Positions 8,441-19,600 of a stretch of 53,596 bases of DNA are shown piece after piece. Location: positions 1 to 53,596 of the IMG/VR virus record IMGVR_UViG_3300035698_019603; one strand, given 5' to 3'. A program made the translations under genes and the position numbers. The notes beneath the pieces are model-generated. The model ran no database searches and was not told the DNA's origin. It saw nothing but the letters and a program-made list of their open reading frames with translations. This stretch comes from a virus. The stretch's first letter is position 1. Every line of letters begins with the position of its first letter.

Positions 8441-11400
8441 TTTTTCTCCCTCGAACAGATAGCTTTCGCAGAAGAAGCTATTTTGCTTTTATCCCATTCT
8501 GGATGCTCTGAACGTAGTATTTTTGCTGCGAAAAGTTCTTGTTCTACGAGTGTAGCATCTTCACCCAAAATTGCATCTATCAGATTATGAATACATGCCA
8601 TTTCTGCTGCAAACTGAATCTGAGTCTCAGCCCAATCTGGATGTGCTTCTCTCAACTTAGTAGCTACTTTCATCTTACATTTTAGAAATCTAGACTGTTT
8701 ACCTGTCTTGTTAGTCAGAGTATTGTCTTTAACCGATTTCTTTTGTTTCACCTTAAAAACAGTCGTACATGCTGGGCATGTAAAAGAATTAATACTATTT
8801 CTAACTCTTACGGCAGTTTTACCACAATTAGGACAAATTGCTATCTCTCCACTAGCTTCTAATTCTTTTGTAGGTTTGTCCGCGCCTGAGTCCTGTGTCT
8901 CCAAAAACGTCTCAGATTTCTCAAATACACAGGTACAGTTAGCATGATGTGGTGGGAGAGAGTCTAATTGAGCAGAATAGAGATTAATGGGAATCCCATT
9001 TTTCCCACTGCAAGTAGGACATGCCTCTTCAGAAGTTACAAAGGAAGCAACCACTGTTTCAGGTGCTGTGTTTCTCAGAGCCATAGCCATACCCAAAGAG
9101 CGGGCTTTTCTTGTCTCTACATCTTCTATAAAGGAGGTCCTGTAGCCAAGTGCATCAAATACAGCTCTAGTCTTAATTGCTGCATCTTCCGTACCATATT
9201 CAACATTACGTCTCAATGAACTAATTACATTTTCTGTTAGTTTATTAACATAGTACTCTGAACGTTCTTGGAAGCGCAGTCTCGCTTGTGAAGTACTAAT
9301 GACGAAGTCTTGAGTCTCTGTGGATGTAATCTGAGAATATCCTTTTCTGAACTCTACTAACTGGTCTGCTTGTAGTCTATGGACAGAGGAGGTCATTTGC
9401 GCCCTTATGATGGCAGCAATCCAATCGTGTTCTAGTAGACCCTTTTCAGCCACACGAGAAACCACTTCATTTTTGGTCTGAACATATGTGCGCTGCAAGT
9501 AAGAGTCTTTTGTCTTAACGGCTGGCTTAGCTTTGGCTACAGCCACCTTTGCTTTTGTCTTCTCTTTTTCTAGAGTTACTTCTTGATCCATCTGAGCCTT
9601 AGCAGATTCCTCGTTTCCCTTGGTTGTCATAGGAAGAGAATTATCAGCAGCTGCTGCACGAGCCTGTGGAGACCATGGTTCATCAAGAGCTTGGATAAGC
9701 AAGGTTGGAAGTTGAAACATTTTCCACTTACTCTTGTGCCACTGTGCATATTTCTCTGGAGTATCCAGTTCACTCTGGACTTCGTCTGGTGAAGGGATAA
9801 TCCATGGTTCATAGCCAAGTCTAGTACGAGCTTCATCATGGTCAATAATATCTTTAGTGAACAAATCTGCTGAATGATTTTCTTTTTTAATCTGAGAATC
9901 AACGTCGATTTCTTTGAACTTGAGAGTAACAATGTTTTCTTCATCAAGTACATCGTTCCCAAAAGTAGACTCCAGGAGAAGCTCGTTGATGATTTCAAAG
10001 TTGATTGCATCTTCGAGCACTTGTTGGATGTCTTTTACACCATCCACCATGTTACGGGACATGTTGTCTGCGGTTGCACGGTTAGCAGTATTTCCACTAA
10101 TTAAAGTTTTCCCATTTCTTCGTGTAACTAGAAGATGGTTGGGAACATTGTAACAATATATCTCGCCATCGTACCTAGAAATAGAAATCATATCTCTATT
10201 GACTAGACGCCATTTTGTACCACCAGCTCCATTACCTGAAATTAAGACACGATAAATAAACGAACCATAAGAATCTATGTTTTGTTCAGTTTCTGTAATC
10301 TTAGCCATATAACCAACAGACATTGCAAGCATCTGTACATCATCAGCCAAACTTCTGCTAGTTGTATAATAAGTCTTAGAAGTTCTGCCTACTCTTTGAT
10401 CTATAGTCCCATCTCCATCAATAAGAGAATTCAGTAAATTCAATCTAGACTGATATTCCCAATGCCATACACATTCTGGAATCGACTTAGAATTGGCCTT
10501 ACCAGGAACATTATTCTGGAAGAAACTAAATAATGCTTTCCCGTATAGACGAAGACCAGATTCATTTTTTCGATTATTTCGTTTAATAACAGAATATGAC
10601 AACCCCATTCTATCTACTAAACTTACAATACGATCCAGACCCGATCCTGTATTTTGTGAGATGATTGTACGATATCTACCTTGATTGGCATTGTGAGTAT
10701 CAACACATCCTTCAGACAGATAATAACCAAGCAATGATGCAAAATCAGAAACTTTACAGGTTATATCTTTTGCTCTACCTCTCTTCTTAGCATTTGCTAA
10801 AAAGGTTATTTCAGTTTCTGTATTATTAACGTCGGTAAAAGCAGCAGTTTCGCGCATATAAAATTCTGAAGGACCGTCTTCCAGTAAATCTTTAGCATAG
10901 ACTTTATGAAATTCTAATTCATTCGGAAAACCATTAGGTCTATTAGCAATATACATTTCATGTAAAGGAGTCACCTTTGCATCTAAATGTTTACCATTGA
11001 AACTAACCATATCTCCAACATAATATCCTTCATATTTATGATTTGCTAAATGAAATTCAATTTGTCCAGTTTCTGGATTAAATGTAGCAATACGTTCGTT
11101 CTCATGATCTATTTCATAATGAAATTTCCAACCATTTTCAGTTAAAGTTTGAGTAAACTCATCGTGACATTCGCCTTCACCCATATCAACGGCGGAAACA
11201 CCCAACCCAGAGAAGACACGCTTCTTGAAGTGGTCTACATAGCCTTCAGCACGTAGGGCTCTACCTTCTGCACCGATAGCAGTAATCTCATGTCGTTCAG
11301 GAGTTACAATGCCACCTTCGGTGGGCATGAACATAATTTCTTGTTTGACGACATCAATCTCTCTCTCACCTGCTTCGTTATATCCTGCAGGAGACTTCTC

Positions 11401-13386
11401 AGTACCAACCTTATACTGGAAGAGAGGAAAGAGATGTTGATAGATGAGAAGCTCGATATTTTCTTCAATCTTACGAAGAGCACGGATATCATCTACCACA
11501 GGAGTGATAGTTGGCGTACCAAATATGAATCCATCCTTTCTGTCTAAATTAATGTGAATAATGTCTCTGGTAGTAAAATACTTGTCATCACCATTTGGCA
11601 TGACTTGCTTCCAACGAGATGGTTCGTTCCCAGATAGAGTAAACTCCATAGCTTCAGCAGGGAGGATGAAATATCCTGCAACCGGCTTGATTACCATAGG
11701 CTTGCCTGGCTCTGTTCTTAATCTACCACCTGATGCTTCAACCTTTCTAACCTTGGCCAGAAAGGAATTGGACTTACGAACGATACTACTACCAATCTTA
11801 CGAAAGAGAGTATTGGTAGGTGTCTTACTAGCCTTGGCAATTTGAGCTAGCCTAGACTTGATATATTTGATTGTTCTAGGATTCTTTCCAACAAGGTCCC
11901 ATCCTTCCTTGAACATGAGAGCTGTCTTCTTGTTGAATGCCTGACGTACATAGCAGTCAGTATTGTGTAATAATACTTGACCTGCTAAATCTATAAAATT
12001 ATGAGTATCATTAACTTCTAAATCATAAACCCATTCATCTACATATGATCGTGGAATCGACCATGTTTTACACTGTGACTTTTTCTCGAAATGAAGATTT
12101 GTTCTAATATTATAATAAATATTACCTTCTTTAAACTTATAATTAAAAGTATTGTTTATTCCCTCTAGTCTAAGAAGAAAAGACCATCCACTAGCAAGTG
12201 CTAAAGATTTTGTTGTATAAGAATATCCATAAGATTGACGGTTTCCATCACCATCCAACATATATTTCTTAAACTGTTCAACTGAAGATTGTGGTAGAGA
12301 ATAGATGAAATCAGGAATTCTTTTATGAGAAGATTGATATCCGCCCAAGTTAGCAAACAAATCAGAAATAATGTGTCTGTCACATTGAATTGCATATTGT
12401 AAATTTCCTGTAGATATTAGAGACGCTTCTAATCCAAAAATATGATTAAATTTTCTTTGTAGATCTTCTAACCATTCTATAGAAGTTGAAGAAATTCTAA
12501 ATCCTCTATAGTGTTCAGATTTACTATTTCGAGTAACTGATCCTTCAGAGATATATGCTCCCAGTAATCCTGTAAACATATCTAAATCGTTTTTTAAAAT
12601 GTATCTTGGAATAGAACAAATACGGTTTGCGTATCCACCATTTTTTAATGGATTATGATATTTATACCAAATTCTATCTGACGTAAACTCATATACTTCT
12701 AGTTCAGAGGGAATAAATTTAAGTAAATCAACCTGAGTTGTAGTTCCCCATTGATGTTCAATACTTGTTATTTTTGCAATAGGATGTTCTTCTTCTGGCT
12801 TAAATTCATTTAATTCCCCATCTTGAAATGTTATTAAGCTATGATCATTTGTTACTTCTGTACTTCCATGTTTTTGTAAAAATAAACAACCCTCTTTTGT
12901 TACTTTATGACGAGTGAGATAATTTATGTTTTTCCATACTCCTTTAATCTTCTCATCTTTTATCTGACCAGATAGAACTTCTACATTCTTAATATCAAAA
13001 ATATATTCATTACTATTTGAACGTTGAATATTTCCACCATTTTGAATTAACCTATCCCATAATTCTTCAAATGTTAGTGTTGCTAGTTGACCATCAATAC
13101 GTATAGCAGTAAATCTACTTCCATGAACACTATCTTCGATTCTACCTATCTCAACTAGGTCATATTCTGAAGATTGGAATGCACCTCGACCAACAGTACG
13201 TTGACTACGATAGTTGAGAACAGGGTCTTTAACGTTTGGTTGTAAGGCTACGGGACGGGTGTCTGGAATAGACACCTTAATTTCAGGAACCTTATCTTCT
13301 ACTGGCTCAGCTGCTTTAGCAGAAATTACGGGACTAGTGATATTAAACCACTCATCTTGTTTATGTGAAACTTCCCAGAAACTCAA
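8425..13386 (-). CDS. Portal protein with two inteins and Mu-F-like C-terminus
   Basis: 1653 residues. The start is TTG 13386, fixed by AAAGGAGG 8 nt upstream. Exteins 1-85, 476-739 and 1100-1653 join to a ~903-residue portal: the joined sequence reads RIED/TDCYVRQAF and GVSAVDMGEGE/TANRATADNM, both typical of tailed-phage portals. The part after about residue 1390 resembles Mu gpF/minor head proteins, with CPTCSGKNG and a later HHANCTC cluster, followed by a zinc ribbon (CPNC...CPAC). The portal forms the dodecameric DNA gate and binds terminase. The two inteins must splice out for function. The protease gene overlaps the 3' end. Confidence 0.9.
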   Translation of the reverse strand: MSFWEVSHKQDEWFNITSPVISAKAAEPVEDKVPEIKVSIPDTRPVALQPNVKDPVLNYRSQRTVGRGAFQSSEYDLVEIGRIEDSVHGSRFTAIRIDGQLATLTFEELWDRLIQNGGNIQRSNSNEYIFDIKNVEVLSGQIKDEKIKGVWKNINYLTRHKVTKEGCLFLQKHGSTEVTNDHSLITFQDGELNEFKPEEEHPIAKITSIEHQWGTTTQVDLLKFIPSELEVYEFTSDRIWYKYHNPLKNGGYANRICSIPRYILKNDLDMFTGLLGAYISEGSVTRNSKSEHYRGFRISSTSIEWLEDLQRKFNHIFGLEASLISTGNLQYAIQCDRHIISDLFANLGGYQSSHKRIPDFIYSLPQSSVEQFKKYMLDGDGNRQSYGYSYTTKSLALASGWSFLLRLEGINNTFNYKFKEGNIYYNIRTNLHFEKKSQCKTWSIPRSYVDEWVYDLEVNDTHNFIDLAGQVLLHNTDCYVRQAFNKKTALMFKEGWDLVGKNPRTIKYIKSRLAQIAKASKTPTNTLFRKIGSSIVRKSNSFLAKVRKVEASGGRLRTEPGKPMVIKPVAGYFILPAEAMEFTLSGNEPSRWKQVMPNGDDKYFTTRDIIHINLDRKDGFIFGTPTITPVVDDIRALRKIEENIELLIYQHLFPLFQYKVGTEKSPAGYNEAGEREIDVVKQEIMFMPTEGGIVTPERHEITAIGAEGRALRAEGYVDHFKKRVFSGLGVSAVDMGEGECHDEFTQTLTENGWKFHYEIDHENERIATFNPETGQIEFHLANHKYEGYYVGDMVSFNGKHLDAKVTPLHEMYIANRPNGFPNELEFHKVYAKDLLEDGPSEFYMRETAAFTDVNNTETEITFLANAKKRGRAKDITCKVSDFASLLGYYLSEGCVDTHNANQGRYRTIISQNTGSGLDRIVSLVDRMGLSYSVIKRNNRKNESGLRLYGKALFSFFQNNVPGKANSKSIPECVWHWEYQSRLNLLNSLIDGDGTIDQRVGRTSKTYYTTSRSLADDVQMLAMSVGYMAKITETEQNIDSYGSFIYRVLISGNGAGGTKWRLVNRDMISISRYDGEIYCYNVPNHLLVTRRNGKTLISGNTANRATADNMSRNMVDGVKDIQQVLEDAINFEIINELLLESTFGNDVLDEENIVTLKFKEIDVDSQIKKENHSADLFTKDIIDHDEARTRLGYEPWIIPSPDEVQSELDTPEKYAQWHKSKWKMFQLPTLLIQALDEPWSPQARAAAADNSLPMTTKGNEESAKAQMDQEVTLEKEKTKAKVAVAKAKPAVKTKDSYLQRTYVQTKNEVVSRVAEKGLLEHDWIAAIIRAQMTSSVHRLQADQLVEFRKGYSQITSTETQDFVISTSQARLRFQERSEYYVNKLTENVISSLRRNVEYGTEDAAIKTRAVFDALGYRTSFIEDVETRKARSLGMAMALRNTAPETVVASFVTSEEACPTCSGKNGIPINLYSAQLDSLPPHHANCTCVFEKSETFLETQDSGADKPTKELEASGEIAICPNCGKTAVRVRNSINSFTCPACTTVFKVKQKKSVKDNTLTNKTGKQSRFLKCKMKVATKLREAHPDWAETQIQFAAEMACIHNLIDAILGEDATLVEQELFAAKILRSEHPEWDKSKIASSAKAICSREKKWLEH
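10090..11169 (-). mobile_element. Intein 2 of portal (Cys1...Asn360, +1 Thr)
   Basis: 360 residues, portal Cys740 to Asn1099. Block A reads CHDEFTQTLTENGW; the C-terminal region reads EIYCYNVPNHLLV and ends TLISGN before Thr. The penultimate residue is Gly rather than the usual His, a known but less common variant. LAGLIDADG-type motifs are LLGYYLSEG and LIDGDGT. Removing it restores the conserved portal stretch GVSAVDMGEGETANRATAD, so the borders are precise. Confidence 0.9.
11962..13131 (-). mobile_element. Intein 1 of portal (Ser1...Asn390, +1 Thr)
   Basis: 390 residues, portal Ser86 to Asn475. The N-terminal block reads SVHGSRFTAIRIDG. The B block holds TNDHSLITF. The C-terminal blocks read VYDLEVNDTHNFI and GQVLLHN, with Thr as the +1 nucleophile. 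Two LAGLIDADG-type motifs (LLGAYISEG and MLDGDGN) mark a homing endonuclease domain in the middle. First residue Ser and +1 Thr are less usual than Cys but compatible with splicing. The DNA is more AT-rich than the flanking exteins. Confidence 0.9.
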
Positions 13387-13400
13387 AGCAGTATCCTCCT

Positions 13401-15377
13401 TTAGATATTAACTTCCCTGATCCATTGATTGATCTGCTCTGTCTGAGCAACTGTTATATTTAAAGGACATTTGAATGTTACATTCACTGGTGTCGTTAAT
13501 CCTTCAGCCACTCGAGCAATATCTGTATCTAATACAGGATCTCCAGTAAATTCTATCAGAGACTTGAGCTTCTGACTAGCTGTATCAGGTTGAGTTCCCT
13601 TATCTTTATTTGCAGGACTATTGGCTCCAGTAGCATCGCCTGTTGTATCAGTACCTAAAGCTTCAACCATTGAATTGACAGCATCGTTAATTTCGGCTTC
13701 ATCACCCGCAATATGAATATTTCCATCCTCATCGGTCCAAATTTTCATTCCATCTCTTGTAGGCATTACAGAATTGAAATCAATTCCTTCTACAGAATCC
13801 TCACAAATGGCTCCTCTCTTAAATGCTTGATAGATGGAATTGATAAGCTTGATAATATTAGCTAGAGCGTTCTTTTTAATGATCTCACCAATGAAACCTC
13901 CAGAACCACCTACGTATTCACCCATAAGCTTCTTGAACTCATCAAATAAAAAGTCAAAGAAGCCTTCCACAGCCTGAGCTGCTTCTCTCAAATAACCAAT
14001 AATCATCATTAGACTACTTTTAAGTCCAGTTTGAATACCCTCAATAGATCTATTAGTTCTACCATCTCTTTTCTCCTGAGCGTCCTGATAGTTATCCTTG
14101 GCATCACTTTCTCGATCACGCTGAGCTTTAATTGCTGCTGGGTTAGAACCATCTACATTTTTTCCTGCTCTTCGTACTGAAGCCAAATCTTCTGCAGCTT
14201 GGTCCACAGCAGTTTGTTTGGCTGCATAGTCTGCATCAATCCATGTAGAAACAGGACCTGCCATATTAAAATCAAACTCAGCAAACCTTTCACCAGCAAC
14301 CGTATCACGACGAGCAATCTGCCCATCGATCCAGGGAGTTTTCGGTTCATCACTATCTAGTCTTGGCTTATCAAGATTAAACGTATAGTCTCCACGTAAA
14401 TCCTTTGAACGAAAGGCTGCTTCGTTCTCCTCATTGCCAGGTAACATGGCACCTTTCTTGGGTCCACCCAAATCTAGAGTCTTGTCTAATTGGTGAATAT
14501 TAGCAAAGAGAATATTGTAGTCGAATTTAGCCAGAAGAGCTTGAATAGAATCGATAATACATTCGACTGGTTTTACAATCATGAGAACATATTGTTCAAT
14601 TAAAGCTACTAAATTACTGAGATATGGAGCTAGAAGAGGTCCGATGAATTGGAGTAGTAGATCTAGAATACCACCCATTTGAAATGATTGCTTTTTCATG
14701 AGAGCCATAAGAAGCGATAGGATTTTTGCAATATCAGGAACACACATGAATTCGGTGAAAAACTTAATGAATGCACAAAGGTCTATATATGGATCTGTAT
14801 TAGTAAAAAGCTTAAGCATCTCTTCTAATTGTTGAAGTTGTTTTCTAAACAATTCTTCATAGAATTTTAGATAGGCAGACAATCCGTCTTTCAATCCCTT
14901 ACCAGCTTCGTTGAAGAATGCTTTGAGTCCAGCTTTGCTCATATCAATTCCACATGGAATACACTTACTATTGAAATGGCTAGTCATATCAAACTCACCC
15001 TTTTTATTTAAAAGGCCAAAGTTACCCGCAATTTTTTCTCCGAATGAAGAATCTTTTCCATCACTCTTATCTAAATTACGGAAGTCATCACTCTGCTGTT
15101 CACTACCTATGAGAGGGTGAAAAACAAGTCCTGTAGCATTTGCTGAACCTGGCGATCGAGCAGTCTGTGCACTATCTGTTGTAGCAATAGGAACAGAAAT
15201 ACGTTCGATTGCTATAGCCTGATTAATATAACCCTGACTTTGAATACGCATACCATCCAACAATGGTGATAATAGAGATAGTCCAGATTCTTCTGTAGTA
15301 GAGAACATGGCACCTCTCTCAAATTTTTTTGCAATAATTAGGCAATCAAGAAGTTCTGTTGTTTCAAATGCTGCCAT
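13401..15377 (-). CDS. Large putative structural protein
   Basis: 658 residues; ATG 15377 overlaps the preceding stop (TAATG). No recognisable enzyme motif. Residues about 190-330 have several hydrophobic, possibly amphipathic or membrane-active helices; a coiled-coil-like region rich in Ala, Asp, Arg and Gln lies around residues 385-450. It sits between terminase and portal in a packaging operon, so a neck, adaptor or internal virion protein is possible. Function unknown. Confidence 0.65.
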   Translation of the reverse strand: MAAFETTELLDCLIIAKKFERGAMFSTTEESGLSLLSPLLDGMRIQSQGYINQAIAIERISVPIATTDSAQTARSPGSANATGLVFHPLIGSEQQSDDFRNLDKSDGKDSSFGEKIAGNFGLLNKKGEFDMTSHFNSKCIPCGIDMSKAGLKAFFNEAGKGLKDGLSAYLKFYEELFRKQLQQLEEMLKLFTNTDPYIDLCAFIKFFTEFMCVPDIAKILSLLMALMKKQSFQMGGILDLLLQFIGPLLAPYLSNLVALIEQYVLMIVKPVECIIDSIQALLAKFDYNILFANIHQLDKTLDLGGPKKGAMLPGNEENEAAFRSKDLRGDYTFNLDKPRLDSDEPKTPWIDGQIARRDTVAGERFAEFDFNMAGPVSTWIDADYAAKQTAVDQAAEDLASVRRAGKNVDGSNPAAIKAQRDRESDAKDNYQDAQEKRDGRTNRSIEGIQTGLKSSLMMIIGYLREAAQAVEGFFDFLFDEFKKLMGEYVGGSGGFIGEIIKKNALANIIKLINSIYQAFKRGAICEDSVEGIDFNSVMPTRDGMKIWTDEDGNIHIAGDEAEINDAVNSMVEALGTDTTGDATGANSPANKDKGTQPDTASQKLKSLIEFTGDPVLDTDIARVAEGLTTPVNVTFKCPLNITVAQTEQINQWIREVNI

Positions 15378-16153
15378 TAGCCAATATTCTCCTGAGCCTT
15401 ATCTGCTATCTTACCAGTCAACAGGTCACCTGGAGGATCACCAAGAATAAATAATCCTGGAATATCGATGTCTGTACCTGGATCACACAACTTGTCAGGA
15501 AGTAGTTTGAACGCTTCTTTAACAGGCCAAGGAGAAGAATTGACAACTACTTTCTTAATGAAGTTTTTCCAGATAAAATTAACAAGAATACAAATTAATT
15601 TAATCTGAAGATCTTCAAGGTCAAGAGGAGGAATGATTTGAGCAGCAGCATCCAATTCGGGACGTAATCCACCATTTTCTGCATCTTTAGTTCCAAATCC
15701 ACCTGGAAAGAAACCCGCTCCAATTCCACCTCCACCCATCTTGTCTCTAGCGTTTTGAACTGAATCTGCATCTGCAAGAGCTTGGTCAGCAATAGCAACA
15801 CCTTTTCCGATGATACCATTCTTGCATGTTCTGTACTGTTCATACGTAATTCTAGTTGGGTCAGCATCTGGATAACGCCGCCTCATTGCTTGAATCGTAT
15901 CCTGGTCTGCATTTTTGTCTAAATCGATAACCATGTTAGATGCACGTTGGTCAACTCTAGCTTGAGTAGCTGTAGCTAGCTTGTTTACTGCCTGAGCTAA
16001 CAGCTTAATCCTGCGCCTTCCTTCCTGGACATCTTCAGACTGAACAGTATCTACACCTTCTATTACACCTGGCTCTTGGTCAGGTTCTACAAAGGCAATG
16101 TTTGGACGAAACTCTAAAGTATTTCTATCAGACCCATCAAGCTTACAAACCAT
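15377..16153 (-). CDS. Hypothetical protein of the packaging operon
   Basis: 258 residues; AGGAG precedes ATG 16153. The N-terminal half is charged and helical, followed by a Gly-rich loop (GGGGIGAGFFPGG, about residue 145) and a hydrophobic stretch around 190-210. The end of the gene overlaps the start of the next by TAATG, implying translational coupling. No family was recognised. Confidence 0.6.
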   Translation of the reverse strand: MVCKLDGSDRNTLEFRPNIAFVEPDQEPGVIEGVDTVQSEDVQEGRRRIKLLAQAVNKLATATQARVDQRASNMVIDLDKNADQDTIQAMRRRYPDADPTRITYEQYRTCKNGIIGKGVAIADQALADADSVQNARDKMGGGGIGAGFFPGGFGTKDAENGGLRPELDAAAQIIPPLDLEDLQIKLICILVNFIWKNFIKKVVVNSSPWPVKEAFKLLPDKLCDPGTDIDIPGLFILGDPPGDLLTGKIADKAQENIG

Positions 16154-16161
16154 TAATTCTC

Positions 16162-16608
16162 CTAAGGAACAAGTACTTCGGTATAGTCTAACCGTAATAC
16201 GATTCCAGAATGTGACTCTACAGGAGCACCGCGAGGAACCACCTGTCTAAGCCAAAAAGACTCATATATTGATATATCTGCTAATATAGCAGTTCCAATA
16301 TTTGGAATAGTAATTGCATTTGCATATGTAATAAAATCCCATTGCTCATCAAGCGGCTGGGTATCTCCAACAATCAACTGCCAATAGTATCCATTAGTAC
16401 CATTAATAACATTAGTCCCACCTGTATGTACAGGTTGAAGAGTAATACCAGTGTAGCTACGGTCTACTGCGTCATTGCGAACGTAATATCGTTTAGTTAA
16501 AATATTGCCAGCAGTTCCATCAAATGAGTTAGACAGTGGGCTGGTGAACACACCACCTACACTAAACTCTGAGACTGGATTTGGGCTAGGGTAAATCAAC
16601 AATCCCAT
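16162..16608 (-). CDS. Small beta-rich putative structural protein
   Basis: 148 residues with GGAGG before ATG 16608. The sequence is Gly/Thr/Val-rich, predicted mostly beta, without signal peptide or membrane segment. Located between terminase and the 258-residue gene; it could be a virion decoration or neck component. No homologue recognised. Confidence 0.6.
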   Translation of the reverse strand: MGLLIYPSPNPVSEFSVGGVFTSPLSNSFDGTAGNILTKRYYVRNDAVDRSYTGITLQPVHTGGTNVINGTNGYYWQLIVGDTQPLDEQWDFITYANAITIPNIGTAILADISIYESFWLRQVVPRGAPVESHSGIVLRLDYTEVLVP

Positions 16609-16629
16609 TATATCCTCCGATAATCATTA

Positions 16630-19600
16630 CTATATGTTCTTCCGACGTGGACGGCTACCCCTGCGAGGAGAAAGTCCAAGTCTTCTATTACTTTTTTGAA
16701 TCGTAGGTCGAGGAGCATCACGATTGAATCCATCCCACGACCAGAGTTTTGGAGTATTATGTGCTGTATTACTGGCAGGTAGATTATTACTATTACCGAA
16801 TAATGATTGTTGTTCAACAGTACGTGGTTCTGGTCTAGTCTTATCCCTTTCTGTCTTAGCGTTCTTCTTTCTGTCTACCTTGAAAACAAGGTCACCTTTG
16901 TGAATATCAGGTTCTGATATCTCACCTATCTTACCAGTAAATGCAATTTGAGTAGAGTGCTTGGGTTGTCCCAAAGGAGTAGTTTCCAGAATGAAGGCTA
17001 CAACAGAGAGCATCAGTGCATCCAACGCATGATCACCAACTGTTTCGTTATTTGCCTTGTAAACTGCATTACCAGTAGGAGTTACCCGGTCGATAATATA
17101 ACCAGCTAGCTGAGCTTCCAAGTCTTCATCATACTCAGAGAACCTGATGTCATTAGCTTCAAATCGACGAATTGTACTCTCTACAAGGAAACCTTTGGCA
17201 TTCTTCTTCACAGGCTGTTTTGTGAACAGGTCTCTAATCTCAATACTACTACCAAAATCATATGCTTTCACGATATCTCGCAATGCAGAGTCTGGATGAT
17301 TTGGACCCTTAGTTGGGTCAGCTAAAGAATCAAATCCAAATCCATGAAGAATCTCAACCTGAGTGCTACCATATCCCTTATCCACATAAATTGCTATTGG
17401 ACGCCAAATACGATTCATTTCTGCTATCTTCTGACAAGAGACTGTTTGTGTCCAACCCTCTTTCGAAACTACTGTTCTATCTACAAGATAGAATAAATTA
17501 CTTGCTGGATTGAAGCCTAGGACATTAATGGTCGTCCCAATCTTTGTGTCATTCCAATCAACACCCAGAGCATAGGTCCATCCAGCAGTACGCGGGATAT
17601 CCCCATAATGATAGTCTGCTTTGGCAGCTTGTACATATACATGTTGGAATACACCTTGTTCCTGTTCACCAAAGGCAGCATCACACTCATGTGTGTAACC
17701 AATCTCTGTGAGTGCTTCTCTGAAGTCAGCTTCCAAATCATCTGTCCATAGTGGATTGGAACTGGATGGGAAATAGAACTCTTTGTATCTCTTAGAGGCA
17801 CAGTTTCCAAAGAACATCTCTCTCTTACCAGATGGAGTTGAACTCATCCAAACTGTAGCTGTTGGATAGTTTGTGATGATAGCCATAGCTGCATCCATGT
17901 CACCAGAACTTAGATAGTCAGCTTCATCAAAGACTAGCATGTGGGCAGCTTGTCCACGTACTGCTTCAGCGTTACCACCAGACTTGGTACCTGCAGTGAA
18001 GCCTCGAGCGACGGACTTGTTATACAGCTTCATTGTATACGTAGGAGCCTTAATGTTCTGCTTGACTGAATTCTGGGTTAGGGATGAAGATGCAATCAGC
18101 TCTGTCATTCTTGTGAAGATTAAATCGATTTGAGTTTGATAGGGAGTGATAATAACAATTTTAAAACCTTCTTTATCTGGCACACCTGGTTTGGTGAACA
18201 TACTGAAGAGCATTGATATTACTAGCGTTTCTGTTTTTCCAGCCTGTCTCCCAATACGGAAGACTTTTCTCTTGGAGGTACAATTGTGAACAACAATACC
18301 TTCTGCTACAAAGTTGTGTCTAGTATCAACTTCTATATCCCAAACTTCTTCACGACCCCAATATTCAATTCGTTTAACTTGAGTTCTAGACAAAGTTTTA
18401 AGAGACCCGTGACGCCTATTATGAACTCTAGATCTAGTTTCATTAAGTGCCTCAATAGATTGAGCTTCTTTACCAAAAATAGGTCCTGTAAACTCTAAAA
18501 ATGTTTCAATGTCTTCAATCCGAGATATAGTAAGACTGACTGAGGATGATTTATTTCCATGATCTTGATAAATATGACTAGTATAAATACTTGCCTTTTT
18601 TAAAAGAAGTCGAAATAACTCCAAATATTCTGGATTACCACTAGATAAAGATATACAGCTTCGTTTGTATTCTAAATTTGAATCATTTTGATTATAGATA
18701 CACCCATCGCCGGCATAACATCGATTAAGAAAAACTGCCAAAGCTGCTTCATTATAATTAAAAGCAAATTTTAATAATGACATCTCTCGGTTAGTCTTGT
18801 CAGTACATCCCATTTCTCTCAATGTACTCAACAGCAAATGCTTTCTATTAAACACACAAACAGACCAATGTTCTTTATGTAATACTCCATTCTTATCTTC
18901 TCTAGCAGAATGATATTTTACGTCAGGTCGATCTACTCCAAAAATACCTGCAACAAGATCTGCAAACTCTTCTACATATTTTTGTCTAATATTCCTGAAT
19001 TCTACTACATGCTTTTCTCCAATCCTACCGGAATTACACACATATCCATCAGAGATTATGTATCCCATAAGTTTAGCTGCAGCAATATTAGATTCTTGTC
19101 CAAATATACCAAACTGATTTAATGTGTAAACCTTATCTCCTACTGACAAACCATCTTGTAAAGTTTTATAGACACGCCTAAAAGACTTTTTGTTAACAAG
19201 ATTATTGAGCTTACCTTCATGAAACCAAGATAATATTGGGTGATTATCTGTAACTTTGAGAACATCACCGTTATTTAATTCAATACGATAAATGTCTCGA
19301 ATACCGTTGTTCCATTTATTGAGAACTCTGTATGAAGATTGAGTAGTCTTCCTTTTTTCATTGTAGGTAACTATCTTATCTCCGATTTGAACATCCTTAA
19401 TTGACTTGACTGTTCCATCACCCATAAAGACTTTAGTCTCCCCATGAAGACAACGGAGCATCTCTGCTTGATAGGGACGATGATAGCGAGAGTGTCCCAA
19501 GACATCTGCATCAGGATTGAGGTCTCTCCACTCCTTATACTCATCTGGGTTCTTTCGTTTCCAGACAGTGCCAAGTGGGTCTAGACAATGCCAATCCAAC

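Noticed and set aside
8425-13386. A single giant fusion protein of 1653 residues
   Set aside because: The two inserts have complete intein blocks and their removal restores conserved portal sequence, so the mature protein is about 903 residues.
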